Below are positions 35,726 through 47,723 of a stretch of 64,000 bases of DNA, piece after piece. A program made the position numbers and the translations under genes. The notes under the pieces were generated by a model that was not told the DNA's origin, searched no databases, and saw only the letters and a list, made by a program, of their open reading frames with translations. Positions within the stretch are counted from its first letter, which is position 1. Every line of letters starts with the position of its first letter. Origin of the DNA: Parasponia andersonii (Eukaryota; Streptophyta; Magnoliopsida; Rosales; Cannabaceae); NCBI GenBank assembly GCA_002914805.1, contig JXTB01000037.1:646846-710845 (forward strand), read 5' to 3'.

Positions 35726-35917
35726 TGTGCATAGGAGGGAGGGAGAGAGAAGAGAAAGAGAAGGATTGATTTAAAAAAAAAAAAAAAGCTGTGGCCCCAT
35801 CATTACTATAAATATATTTTCTCCACCACTAATACATATATATTTTATGTTTAATTTTTTTATGAAAAAAATATGGTCTAATAACTAATATGCCCATTTA
35901 AAATCTGGGGTTTTACA
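33581..35917 (-). repeat. 5' LTR of the LARD element (right copy)
   Basis: On the plus strand it starts TGACCCAAAATCC and ends GGGTTTTACA. It is colinear with the left copy throughout and contains a (GA)n tract at about 35697-35724. Confidence 0.85.
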
Positions 35918-37644
35918 CTAGCAACTTATTAGGCTTAGTCCTGATAATTATTTAAAGAGAAAACATTGTTATAAATTACTATATAGTTAGAGAAAGAACT
36001 CCCTCTCCCGCTCTCAAACTAAGAAATCCATCTCCTTCTATTTGTGCAATCTATCTCTCTAAACATTAGCAATTATTTGAACATTAATACAAGATTTCTT
36101 TCAAAGTATTTGCATAACGAAAAGAAGAAAAATAAGAAAAAAATAAGATTGTTTTGTTTCTCTTTGGTGGAGACGTGAGTCAGGAGACTTATATATATTT
36201 ATCTTTTGTTAATGTGTATTTGAATAAAAGTCTCCTGTACTTGTAAGTGTGCTTTGAGTAGTATTTGTTTTTGAGTTGTTTGTTTATTTAGAACATAGAA
36301 AGCTTCATTTGAGGGTTTTTTTTTTCTTTAATTTAAGCCAAGGTAAGGAATACTAATTACAACTTTTTAACTTAGAGCATTTCACTTAGAAAGTAAATAT
36401 AATAACTTTTGTTTTTTAAAAGAGCATCTCACATGATGTCAAGATTATGGATATCCAAATCAAATATTCATCAACAAACATATCTCTCTTTTTTTCCCTA
36501 TATATTTTTACTAAAAAAAAAACTAGAATGTCCTTTGAAATCAGGAAAAAGTTTTGAAAATGCACTTGCTCTTTTATGGTCACGTTATTGTATTAATTTT
36601 TTTAAGGCATGTGTGAACATGGTACTTAGTTATATGAAAGTTTTGGCAATTTAAGTCGATGATAAAGCTTTCAAGCGGATTGGATTAACCTATTAGCATG
36701 GGTACACAACACTACACTAAATGTTACGCTAAAATGCAGGTGATGTCAAGCTTATAAGTTAAACACTTTACATATATATATACATATTATAAGTTTTCTA
36801 ATAAGTAAGTAACAATCTAATTGGGAGACACTTAATTTAATTTAAGATCAATTATGATATATAAATATTTATTAAGTTTTTTTTTTCCTTCTTCTTTGGT
36901 GTTAAAAAATATTATATTAATTTAGTACTTTAATATATTTTTTGGTATACATTTAAATAATTTAGAAAAAAAGGATAACTAAAATCAATATAATTTAATA
37001 ATAAAATGGGCCAATTTTTCCCCAAATAAACTAGCATATTTGCACATAGACTGGCATAACACAGTATGACACGTTAAAGAATAAGGCTAATAATTTTAAA
37101 CTATAGGTACGACACAACACGATATAATTAAAATATGGATTGTATCTAGATAATATAAAAATACATTTATGCCTAACTTAAATGGACCGTAATAGTATAA
37201 TATGATACGTTTGCTAATCTCTGACTTTGAATAATAATGGGCTAACTAACTATTTAACCATTTTAATCTGAAACTTAGTATATAACAAAACTTAAAAATT
37301 TATAACTAAATATCTAATTTACTTAATGATAAAGATAAAAATAGAACATATCAATTGAATTTTTTTAAAAATATAGATATTTAATTATAACTTTTAAAGC
37401 ATAAATATGTATTTAAGCCAATTTGAAAAATTGATCATCAACTAATTTTCTGTAAGTATAATAACCAAAGCTCTTTTGTCATTTAGATCCAGACATTAAA
37501 TTGTCAAATAATCAAACTAACCATATAATTCATGTCTAGAAAGTTAATTAGCCCAATTCAAGTGTGGATTATCGTGTTGTAACTAAAATGATATATAATG
37601 ATTATCCTAAGCTTACCCTTTAATATATATATACCTATGGAAGC
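35918..37644. other. AT-rich intergenic sequence
   Basis: No supportable gene. A stretch near 37030-37210 has several GACAC/ACACG-like motifs reminiscent of decayed hAT elements, but I cannot set boundaries. Confidence 0.4.
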
Positions 37645-38375
37645 TATATTAACACCCCGTGTGTAAACTATAGGCACCACTAATCTTAAGAAAAGACTAG
37701 AAAAAACATTTTAATATAATTATCTAAACAACAAAAGTACCCTTTCCTTTTATAATTATATTTTCCTAATCCTTTAAATACCCTTCTCTTCCCTCACCAC
37801 TCATTCTATTTCTTTTTCATTATTTCAGTAGTTTTTTTTTTTATACTGAATCATTTTTTTTGATACTTGATCAATTTCCTTTATATATTTCTGTAAGATC
37901 TCGTTTATTTTGGCTTCATATAATTGTATATAAATTAACAATAGCTTTTATTATTTCTTCTTCCCGCTTTGGTGAAGAACGAGAAATCAAATAAAAAAGA
38001 TAAATGCATTTAGTTCAAAGAGAATAAATATTAAAAAGGATGCATTTACAAGAAGAGGTATGTATTTTTATGAATTTGAGATAATTAAAACATTCAAACT
38101 ATTGATTTAATTGTTATCTTTATTTGTTAGCAGGAGTAACACATAAGTAAGAAATGAATACAAATTAAAAGGAGACGGAAGGAAAATAAATTGAAAAAGG
38201 CAGAAAATAGTATCAATGAGAAAATGTTAAAAAGAAAGTATGACTATAGAACAATGAAAGAAAGGGGTGCATTTGTCAATTTTCATCACGTTTCTTTTAT
38301 CATTTATCATTTTTTATCTTTTAGTAAATAATAAGAGTGTCTTTATGCTACCTAGGGGTGCAAATATAACCCTCA
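37645..38375. mobile_element. Possible MITE with long imperfect inverted repeats
   Basis: The left end reads TATATTAACACCCCGTGTGT and the right end, in reverse complement, TATATTTGCACCCCTAGGTA. Similarity continues inward with gaps (an AAAAGA block, then a pyrimidine-rich ACCCYTTYCTTT block). The alignment is by eye and the target-site duplication is unresolved. Confidence 0.35.
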
Positions 38376-41252
38376 CTTATATATATTTTTTTTTCTAGAA
38401 GGGTTATCTCTTAAAAAATATTATGAAGAATAGATTTTTTTTTTTTGGCAAATTTAAGCATATTTTTTAGTTTATGCAAAATTATACTTCTATATTTTAA
38501 ATGTCTATAAATTTATATTTTCTGTATATAAATTGACCAACAAATTTGGATATCTTATTTTGCTATTAAAACAAAAAAATTTATTGAAAATAACTTAAAA
38601 CAGCAAGCACAAATTATCAAATTTACACACATAAAGTACAAATTTGTACTGATTTAAAATAATAAAATATAATTTTACACAAACTGAAAAATATAGTTAA
38701 AATTACAGAAATATCATATTTCAAAATATTTATTTGCACTTATCACTTTTGGAAAAAATAAACCGTCTAATTTATGAAAAGATGAAAATATTAGTGTGTT
38801 AGATAATACATGACATTTAATAATGTAATAGAAAACAGTTATATAATACCATACATGAAGAAACCTTTTTTTTTTTTAATAATTTTGTCATGTACTAGTT
38901 TGCATTAGAATAATTTTGTTATTTAAAAAGTATAAGGGCTTTATTTTTCCTTTAATTAAATACAACATCTCTACTTTTCATTTTACAAGGGAGAAAGTAG
39001 TTACTTAATTTGGAGTTATTGCCCGAGCTCTTTTTTTTTTTCCCCCTTCTTTTTCATCTTCTAGAGAATTCATCTCTATGTTATTTGAAACTCTAGTCTT
39101 TATAGATTGCTAACTTACTAGAGAAGAGAATCTACTTTTGAGTATCTTTCGATGGCAATTTTATCTATATTTTTGTTTTAATAATCCTTCCGTTTATTAC
39201 TTTTGTGTGAATTTGGTGGCAATTTTTTAGATTTGAAGCTTTCAAGATAGATTCAGATTGAAAGATCTTAGATTATTAAAAATTATTCTTTGAAAAAAAT
39301 TCATTTTGTATTAGTTGAAAATACAACTCTAGTGGTAACTGATGATTTAAATGAGCCGAAAAAATATCTATTAGAACTAGAATTCTATGCATATTATCCT
39401 TGTATGTGCTTATTCCTCCCAGATTATCGATAGAAATTAGTTTGGTTGATTATGTACTGGTATGAATTAATTGTAATATGATTTTATATTAGATTTATGA
39501 TTGTAATGAAATTCATGTTTTGATTTTTTTTTTTTTTTTTAAGAAAAATAGAGCTACATTTTATTTGAAACTCGGTTATCGTTATAAAGAAATTAGCAAT
39601 TTAGCATGATAATAAATAATATTGAGGCAACTGGCAAAGAAGCGAGTGGCACGTGAAGATGTCCAACATACAACTGCCAGTCACTGGACTCTCAACCCAA
39701 TAATTTCAACTTAGGATGTTTGGAGGTTGGAAGAAGAGGATGAGGATAGCACAATCCCACATCCCCCCAATGCTCCCAACTAACTTTCTTCATCTAATCC
39801 TCATTTGACATCCATCCCTCTGGCTTTTGGTTCCTATATACTACATGACAAATCCTATTGAGACAATTTCTCTTATAGTGTAGACAACTTTATTTAATTA
39901 ACAAACTCCCAAAATTGTTATTTCCATAAAATATCTATTTATATATGCCTCTCATAAATTCTTTGGGAATTTAAATCAAATATTTTTATGATGGATTGAG
40001 TTTGACCTTTGGGCTTGTGTTAGAATTAATTTTATTTTTTAAATAACAAAACCCAACAATTAACCTTGATCATATTATAGAATTTAGGAAAAGCAATTTT
40101 ATATGTATAGTAGATCATTGGTTACTACATCCCATCGATGAAAGAAGGAAGAGAAATTGAAAATTGAAAAAGGAAGGCATGAGTAGACGGGGATATAACT
40201 TTTTCCTCTCTTCTTTTTATTTTTTATTGTTGGTTTGTAAGCCACAAAAGACAGCATCATAGCAAAAGGAATAGTCTTTTATGGAATTATTATGCACACT
40301 AGAAAGTAAGGGTAACTTTTTCTTTCTTTCTTTTTTATTTTTTTTATTTTTTGATTTAAAAGAAAGTAAGGGTAACTTTAAATCTTTCAAAAGGTTGTTG
40401 ATGAGGCTAGGCGGCTCTACTTTTTCAATATTAATAAGCACATATATATATATATATATATATTTATATTTGGAGGTCATAAGTGCCCTCAAAAGTGGGT
40501 TCTTATTAAATGTGAAATAGCCAACTTGGATTACCTATTTATACCCCCCAAAATCAACAAAATCTTTTGGATATTTTGAATTCTAGCTTTGATCTTGCCA
40601 CATTAATTAAGGTTGGCTATAACGTATGCTAGAATCTAGAGGTAGATGAATATACAATAATTCTTAAGCTATAAGCTTAAGAAAAGATGAAATCAAAAAG
40701 CCTACCTTGGTAATAATGATATCGATCTTTTTTCTTTGGCTGAGTCAAAGAGTATATTATCCCCAAACAATCATCACTTAAAATACTAAGTTTTTTTTTT
40801 TTTGAAAGTCTTAAAATACAAGTTTTATTTCAGTCGATATTATTCAAAATTATAGTTTCACTAGTGGTAACACATGACCTACCTAACTCCCCTCGTTCAT
40901 GCTCTTTGGTCCACACGTATCCAAAAATTGTCAATTTGCAAGTAGATTTCATAATCTTTGGTCACCTTGAATGAAGCCAAGTTGATTTTTATTGTAAAGC
41001 GAGGAAAGAAAAAAAATCCTGCCTACAAGAAATCTTTATCATTTTCTGTTGATTTACACTATGCAGCTGGCCTATAGCTTTTTCTGAAGTTTTTTAAGGT
41101 TAAGTATCAATCTGGACATTGAATAGCCGTGCATGCCATTTGGCCTATAGCTGGCCTCCGGTGTGATACACGCGCCTTTATGGTCCATGCCTTCACGACG
41201 TAAATAATAATATAATTATAATTAATTAATAATAAACTAAAGTATCCTTATA
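38376..41252. other. AT-rich intergenic sequence upstream of WRKY44
   Basis: There is no supportable gene. A lone G-box CACGTG lies at 39650-39655 and an (AT)n tract at about 40440-40463. Open frames on both strands near 40.3 kb consist of poly-pyrimidine and TA-repeat translation. Confidence 0.5.
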
Positions 41253-41312
41253 ACGTTGGGCCATGTGGACATTACTACGTTGGGCCATATGGACATTACT
41301 CTTTCTATATAA
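41253..41312 (+). promoter_or_regulatory. Putative WRKY44 core promoter with tandem 24-bp repeat
   Basis: Two adjacent 24-bp copies (41253-41276 and 41277-41300) differ at one base. Each contains ACGTTGGGCCAT followed by GGACATTACT. A TATA box TATATAA follows at 41306-41312, so transcription probably starts near 41340. The GGGCC core resembles plant site-II-type elements. This is about 2.3 kb before the start codon, so a spliced leader is implied. Confidence 0.5.
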
Positions 41313-41903
41313 GCGTAGGGCTGCTTCCTTAGCTACAATTTACATAGTATTGGTAACTTGTTTGGTTGGAGTTTGAATATACAAAATGAGAAGTTAAGGA
41401 ACAAAGAGTCAAAAGGAAAACGAGACAGTTAGTTGGGAATACCAATAAGTCTGTTTGATCAAGTCACCGACTGTTTTTGAGACCCGCAAAAGTGTAGTCA
41501 CACAAGTGTACTCTAAATCCCAAGAACAAAAATTTCAAAACCATAAGGGTCCAAATTATTTAATGTAATAGTAAAGTATAGTTAACATGGTTAGATTCCC
41601 TCCATCTTGTTTTGTTTTGCTTTGTAACTCATCACGTTTGAGAAACAGTGAACTACTGCCTTGCATTTTTGGTTTCAGAAAACTATGAAAACAAACTCTC
41701 TCTCTCTCTCTCCTTAGAGGGTTTTGTTCAAAAATTCCGGCAACCTTAGAGAACTAGTGAGGACAATTCCTAATTAACGAGTTTCTGTGTTGTTCTAGCT
41801 CAGAATAAGACATGGCCAGAATTTTGTTGTACTATAAGCATGTTTAAGGTATATTTCTTTCTCCGAGGCCAAGTTCTTTTATTTATTTATGTGATGTACT
41901 TAG

Positions 41904-41935
<32 letters not shown>

Positions 41936-43621
41936 TGATTCCTCATGTAATTTATTTGAAGATTCTGGCTCAGTCTCTCAAGTTGAGCTGAATGTTATTG
42001 ATTGAGAAAGAAAAGTGGGATCTCAGAGGAGCCATTCTGGTTAGTTCCCACTCTTTTTTCTTTTTCTTCGTTTGTTTACTAAGAAAATGCTTTTGTTCTT
42101 ATTTTATATTATTTTATTGAAACATGCAGTTTTTGTGTATGCTATAGTGCTATAATTCTTGGCTCCTCCTTAATTCTTAGTTTCATTCTTTGATCACATG
42201 ATAGATATTGCTCTAAATTAGATGTATAAAATGGTCATGCTATGTTGGATTAATTGTTATTTTGTGTCCCTTTTTTCTAGTAGGCAAGTTTGTATTTTGC
42301 TGTTGTATTTTTTTTTTTTTTTGGGGGGTAATGTTGATGGATTATTAGAAAATTCCCTTAGCTTGTGTAGTGAGTTTTTTCCTTCTTGTTAGTTCCCTTA
42401 GTTTTTCTTGTTATTGAGACCCTCTTCAAAACAACAAAGTAAAGTAGGTGGGGTCTGTAGCTGGAACAATTTCACGACTCAAAGACAAAAAGAAAAAGAT
42501 AAAAAAGAAAAAAGAAACAAGTGCACCCATGTGAAAAAACAGACATTTATTTTAGTTACCCATTTAAGGTTGATTTTTTTTTTTTTTTTCCAATGAGTTT
42601 TTGAAGAGAAAATATTAATCTATAGCAAACTATGGACAATATCATTCTGATTTTTGTTTTTATTTTTTTATTTTTTTGATTTGAGGCATGATCAACCGTT
42701 TTCTGTTGTTTTGTGGAATTAAGAATGAGTAATAGATAAAGGAAATCGTTCCAGCATATTTGGGCTTTTTATTGCATGTTTATGCCTTATGATTACTAAG
42801 ATTAATGCATTGTTCAAATGAGTCTGAGATTGTCAAGACAAAATATAAGGTAATTTCCTTTCTGTTGAGGAAATTTGTCTGAAAATAGGTGCTTTTTTAG
42901 TTGCTTTCTATTTGAATCACCGCATTTCTTCTGATAAGAACAGTGATAAAACCCTCTGCTTTCAATTTTCATGGTGTAATTAGGAACCCATTTCCTAGTT
43001 TGACTTTCCTACAGTCCCAAATGCAGTTTAAGCTCTATGTCTTGAATCTTGATTAATTACGATCCATAGTGGAGTTTTCTACTATGCTCTTACTACTGCA
43101 TACAGCATACTATATCTGAGTTAATATAAACATTCAGAAAATCTTTGTTTGGAGTTCATTAAGCAGTCTAGTTTTTCCTATTTGTAAATTGATTTGGATC
43201 TTAGTTGGTATCGCTAACGAGTAACGATAATAAACATGACACACTTGGTTTTGCTGCTCAAGTTTATAAAATTTTCTGAATCATTCTTAAATGTTATGAA
43301 TGGTTAATACGCTGAAAAGACATGCCTAAATCTGATGCATATCAATTCTGTCATATGGTACATTATCTTTTGCTCATAAATTTTATAACTGCTATCTTTT
43401 CTACGATCTTTTATTGACCAATATGATTCCTATATCTTGCAGTCCTAAAAGAAGAAGAGTAATAATCAATCTATATCAAGCTTCATCTCAACATAGTACG
43501 AGCGAAGTGCTTCATTTTCGTTATCTTCAGGCTAAGATGATTGGATTTCCAGGTTCTCCACTATCTCCTTCTGAGATATGATGCACAAGAAAATCGTGAC
43601 AAGTACATATATTCATTGGAA
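41313..43621 (+). other. Probable WRKY44 5' leader with intron(s)
   Basis: There is no long coding frame. A strong acceptor-like site (TATATCTTGCAG) at about 43430-43441 suggests that the last leader exon begins there. CT and AT microsatellites occur at about 41698-41712 and 41905-41926. Upstream ATGs lie in the final 90 bp (see the separate entry). Confidence 0.4.
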
Positions 43622-43718
43622 ATGGATGTTAAGGAAGCAAGGAGGACGGTTGTCGCTAAACCAGTTGCTTCAAGGCCGTCTTGTTCGAGGTTTAGATCCT
43701 TCTCAGAACTCCTTGTAG
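43537..43718 (+). promoter_or_regulatory. Upstream ORFs in the WRKY44 leader
   Basis: uORF1 (43537-43581) encodes 14 residues and ends before the main start. uORF2 starts at tandem ATGs (43578 and 43581) in another frame, encodes 46 residues and stops at 43718, past the main ATG at 43622. If both are in the mature transcript, ribosomes must bypass or reinitiate. An acceptor-like TTTCCAG at about 43545-43551 could remove uORF1 but not uORF2. Confidence 0.5.
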
Positions 43719-45656
43719 GTGCCATTAATGCCTCACCCTCGAACACTTCTGAAACTACAGTTCCTGCTATTAGGCCAAAGACAGTGAGGTTTAAATCAAT
43801 GGTACATTGTGCAGCTCCCAAGTCTAATTCTTCCTGGGTAACCTAGCTCACAGTTCTAAATATTTCCTTATCTTTCTAGGACTTGTTCTCTAAACCTCTG
43901 AAGCTGAAAATTTTCAGGTCGAGATTTCTGGTGCGGCAGCTTGTAGTCCATCTGATAAGATTTCTAAACCAAATGGAAAATCAAATGTGGTGTACAAACC
44001 ATTGGCGAAAGTTGTTTCGAAGACAACTGTTTCTCTCTTGGCGAATATGGTTAGTAGCTAAATTTTAGGTGGTCTTTTCAAGAGTTCTGTTGTGACTTTC
44101 TTTAGTATTCAGTTTGAGAACAAACTCTTTTTCTGATCAGGGAAACGTCAATAACGGCTTCCAACAAAAACAGTCATTAGCTGAAACTCAAGTTCAACAT
44201 CCACACCAAGATAAAGACAAAGTCAGATCCCAGCTTGCCTCAAACTTAAACCAGAATCTTCCATTAAGAGCTGAAACAAAGCAGACAACTGAGCCCTCAA
44301 AAATGTCGTCCGCGTCACAAAACCAGGAAGAGGAGCCAAAGTCTCTACCATCTGTGGCAAATGGTGATAGGCCTTCTTATGATGGATACAACTGGAGAAA
44401 ATATGGACAGAAGCAAGTAAAGGGGAGTGAGTATCCGCGAAGTTACTATAAGTGCACACATCCAAATTGTCCGGTGAAAAAGAAAGTTGAGAGATCTTTG
44501 GACGGACAGATTGCAGAAATTGTCTACAAGGGCGAACACAACCATTCAAAGCCTCAGCCACCTAAGCGCAGCTCATCCGGGACACAAGTGTCAGGATTAG
44601 TACCTGATACCACTGGTCAAGATACAAACCAACAATTATGGACTACTCAACTAAATGAAACGAATGAATGTTCTGAAGGGAGAATAGACAATCAGAATGA
44701 AGTTGGATTATCGATGCATTCTTATCAAGGGAAAGCTTCACAACCTTATGATTCTCTTAGTGTTGAACTTGAAGCAGGAAGCAAGGGACTTGAGGCAGAA
44801 GATGACGAACCCAGAAATAAAAGAAGGTAAGATAAACTTAATAAGTCACAATACTTGGCAGAGTTGACTATTTCTGGCTGCTTTCAATTTCAAAGCTAGT
44901 GCCATCAGTTGAAATGACATAAGAACCATAAGTTTGAAATGATCAAAAGACCAACTGTCAAAAAAAGACAAGATATTATATTACACAATGTCGTGTTTGA
45001 CTTGCATTATACATCACGGCAGCAAGCTTTAAATATTATTTAACTTGCTACAATGAACACTAAAGTTGAATGCTGCTGATTTATGTTGAACTATTCTGTC
45101 TTTTTTCAGAAAAGGTGAGAATCAATCCAATGAGGCAGGTACATCAGGGGAAGGCATTCAAGAAGCCAAAGTTGTGGTGCAAAATTCTAATGATTTAGAG
45201 AATATTTCAGGTGATGGTTTTCGCTGGAGGAAATATGGGCAGAAAGTTGTAAAGGGCAATCCATATCCCAGGTTAAGATCTGAAATGACTTGTTTAATAT
45301 ATTCTATGCTTTTATATTCCTTTTTGTCCAGCTTCAAAACTCAACGTGGGCCTTCCAAAATCCTCTTCAAGAAATCTAAAAACAAATTTATATAATAAAA
45401 AAAGTTTTAGTTTTGGCTAGAATTTTTTGGTCTTGTCCTAAGTAATGTTCTCCACATTGTAATATAATCTGGTCTTAGCAGAAGTTACTATAGATGCACC
45501 AGTCTGAAATGCAATGTGAGGAAGCATGTGGAAAGAGCATCAGACGATCCAAAAGCTTTCATCACAACATATGAGGGAAAACATAACCATGACATGCCAA
45601 TCAGGAATCCGAATCCAGTGTCCTCTGAGACTGACACTCGGGTCCCTACTACTTGA
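43622..45656 (+). CDS. WRKY44: Group I WRKY transcription factor, WRKY44/TTG2 type
   Basis: This is a nuclear DNA-binding protein recognising W-boxes. In Arabidopsis TTG2/WRKY44 acts in trichome development and in seed-coat tannin and mucilage formation. Coding exons are 43622-43837, 43918-44049, 44141-44826, 45110-45271 and 45482-45656, giving 456 residues (Arabidopsis, 429). The N-terminus has the family signature [20 protein letters not shown], then IRPKTVRF and a [20 protein letters not shown] block. The N-terminal WRKY domain has WRKYGQK at 201-207 and a C-X4-C...H-X-H finger. The C-terminal WRKY domain has WRKYGQK at 384-390, with the conserved intron in the PR-SYYRC position. The start at 43622 matches the known N-terminus; the longer frame from 43541 begins with TTG. 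Polyadenylation signals AATAAA lie at 45718 and 45732. Confidence 0.93.
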
Positions 45657-47723
45657 GACAGACTACATGACTGACACTTTGGAAAAACATTAGCCAACTC
45701 ATCATATATTTTTATCTAATAAACTTCAAGGAATAAAACAGAAGAATGTCAGATAGATCATATTGTGTAACAATATCATTAATGGTGATTAACTGATTAT
45801 CGTTACTAGTTTTTCGATTAAGCACACACAATCATGTAAAAGTGCATGAATCGCTCGATGTGGGGAAGTTCATAGTTCAATGAAAATTAGTCATGATGGC
45901 TCTTTGATGAAACAAAGAAGAGAGGGATTAGTCTAAATTTAGCTAATTAGTTGTATTAGTATGTTACTCCTCTTTTTCTGCTTTGAATTGTTTCTCAGAA
46001 ATAACTAGGAAAACTAGATTTGCTTTTGTATAAATGTGATAGTAATATCTTGTAAGCCTTGAAGTACTAGATACCAAGTGAATCCTTTGTTTTTTTTTCA
46101 GAAAAAGTTCATCTATTCTAGTTTGTCAAGATTCTAATCCATTATATATTACTTATAAAGATATGTAGAAACAATATGAAATTTTCCTTATCTTAAAACC
46201 AAAGAAAGAAATGAATATGATAGTTATTATTTTACTTTTCTTTTTTGTTTCATGTTAATTTTCTCATGATTTAAAGTGGCTGAAGTAGATGAGCTACTTT
46301 GGTTCATGAACCTTGTATGGTTTTAGATAGAAATTAATTTAAAGTGATTAGGTGGATTTTCATGTCTCTTCTCTTGTGCTTCAAATAGCGATATTTGGAC
46401 AGCTTAAGCTAAAAGTCATGTTACCCCAAAAAAAAAAAATTGCAATCAATAATAAAGAAAACTAGAATGATTTAGATTGATTTGAAATAATGTTTGTGAG
46501 CATATGCAATATATCTCATATTAGGCCCCAAAAAGAAAACCCAAAAAAAAAAATATTTTGCCCAAAACTAGGGTTGGTGGTGGAGTTGAAAATGTCTTCA
46601 AAGAGACTTTTATTATATTATAAAACGTGATTCCTACTATCTATGTCACATAATATAAAGTTCTTTTAAAAAAAAAAAAACAAAAGAAAAATCATAATAT
46701 AAAGTTAAAACACTTTTAAATGACCAGCTGTCTGTAAATTTTAAATAAAGAGAATCTATAGTAGATTTGGACACACACGTGGCTCTTTCAGATGATCCTA
46801 ACCATCCATTTAACATGCATTAATGTGGGCCACGAGTGGTAATATCTAACTCAGAGATACGGGCGGCCCATTATGTAATCATTAGCCCAATTTTAAAAAC
46901 ACCCAACGACGTCGTTTAATATCCTTTAAAATTAAGGGTTTATACCCTTTTGGGTTTTTCAGCCATTTACTAATTTTTCAAGATCAAGAGGGAAAAAAAA
47001 AAAAAGAAAAAGATTAATACTGCCTTTTTGACAAATATCTAAAGGGGAAAACTAGTCTTAAAAAAGAAGATTATCTAATAAAAGTGAAAAAAAAAAGTGT
47101 AAAAAATAATGTGTTTAGCGTTGCACATAGTATATATTTTTAGCAACTCTCCACTTAATTCATTCGTGTTTATCAGATTTAAATCCACTCTCATATCTCA
47201 CTCTTTAATCCACTTTCGTATGTCATTGCTTAATTCTGGTATGTGACTATGTTTTATAATACTATTTAAATGTGATATTGAGTGTAATAAAGAAAGCGAA
47301 TTCATTTTTTTATAAAAAAGTTGAATTTAGCACTTCTCTTCGTTAATTATCACTTCATTAATCCCTCAAAAGAAATTATCACTCGAGATACATAATCATA
47401 CGTGTTATAAAATCAGAAGAAGAAGAAGAAAAAAAAAAAAAAAAGAAAGGAGAAACAGTAAACGTTACACACGGAACTAAAAAAACGACATGAAGTATTA
47501 GAGAGAGAGAGGCAAAGTTTTGCCAAGACAAGTGCCACAACTACTCTCTCTCTCTCTCACTGGTCTCGCTCGTGTTGGGTTTGCTATTGGTTCGGCTGAG
47601 GTGAGGAGTGGCATATATGGTTGGTTGATTCATTCTTTAGCTCAAGATTGGTCCTTTGTGGCTTCTTACTCTTATATAGGCTGAGAGAAACTTGAAAGAA
47701 AAAAATAATAATAAAAATAAAAG
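45657..47723. other. Intergenic: WRKY44 3' flank and kinase promoter
   Basis: No further gene is seen. A G-box CACGTG (within CACGTGGC) lies at 46776-46781. A perfect 12-bp palindrome AACGACGTCGTT lies at 46905-46916. A (GA)n/(CT)n pair occurs at about 47500-47560. A TATA-like CTTATATAGG is at about 47672, only about 50 bp before the kinase start codon, which would leave a very short leader. Confidence 0.45.

Larger units (their letters stand above)
27440..35917 (-). mobile_element. Non-coding LTR retrotransposon derivative (LARD type)
   Basis: Two long direct repeats (27440-29754 and 33581-35917) flank a 3.8-kb interior without coding capacity. Just inside the right repeat the minus strand reads TTGGTATCAGAGTA, a primer-binding site for initiator tRNA-Met. 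Just inside the left repeat the minus strand reads AAGGAGGGACAAA before the LTR's TG, a polypurine tract. Together these fix the orientation as minus, with the right copy as the 5' LTR. Long LTRs with a non-coding interior match large retrotransposon derivatives, which need enzymes from other elements. About 12 of the first 111 bases differ between the LTRs, mostly transitions, so the insertion is old. A clean 5-bp target-site duplication is not visible. Confidence 0.88.

Noticed and set aside
43541-43621. 27-residue N-terminal extension of WRKY44
   Set aside because: It would start with TTG, and the known family N-terminus matches the Met at 43622.
44223-44561. Minus-strand open frames over the WRKY domain exon
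   Set aside because: They are shadows of the conserved WRKY coding frame on the plus strand.
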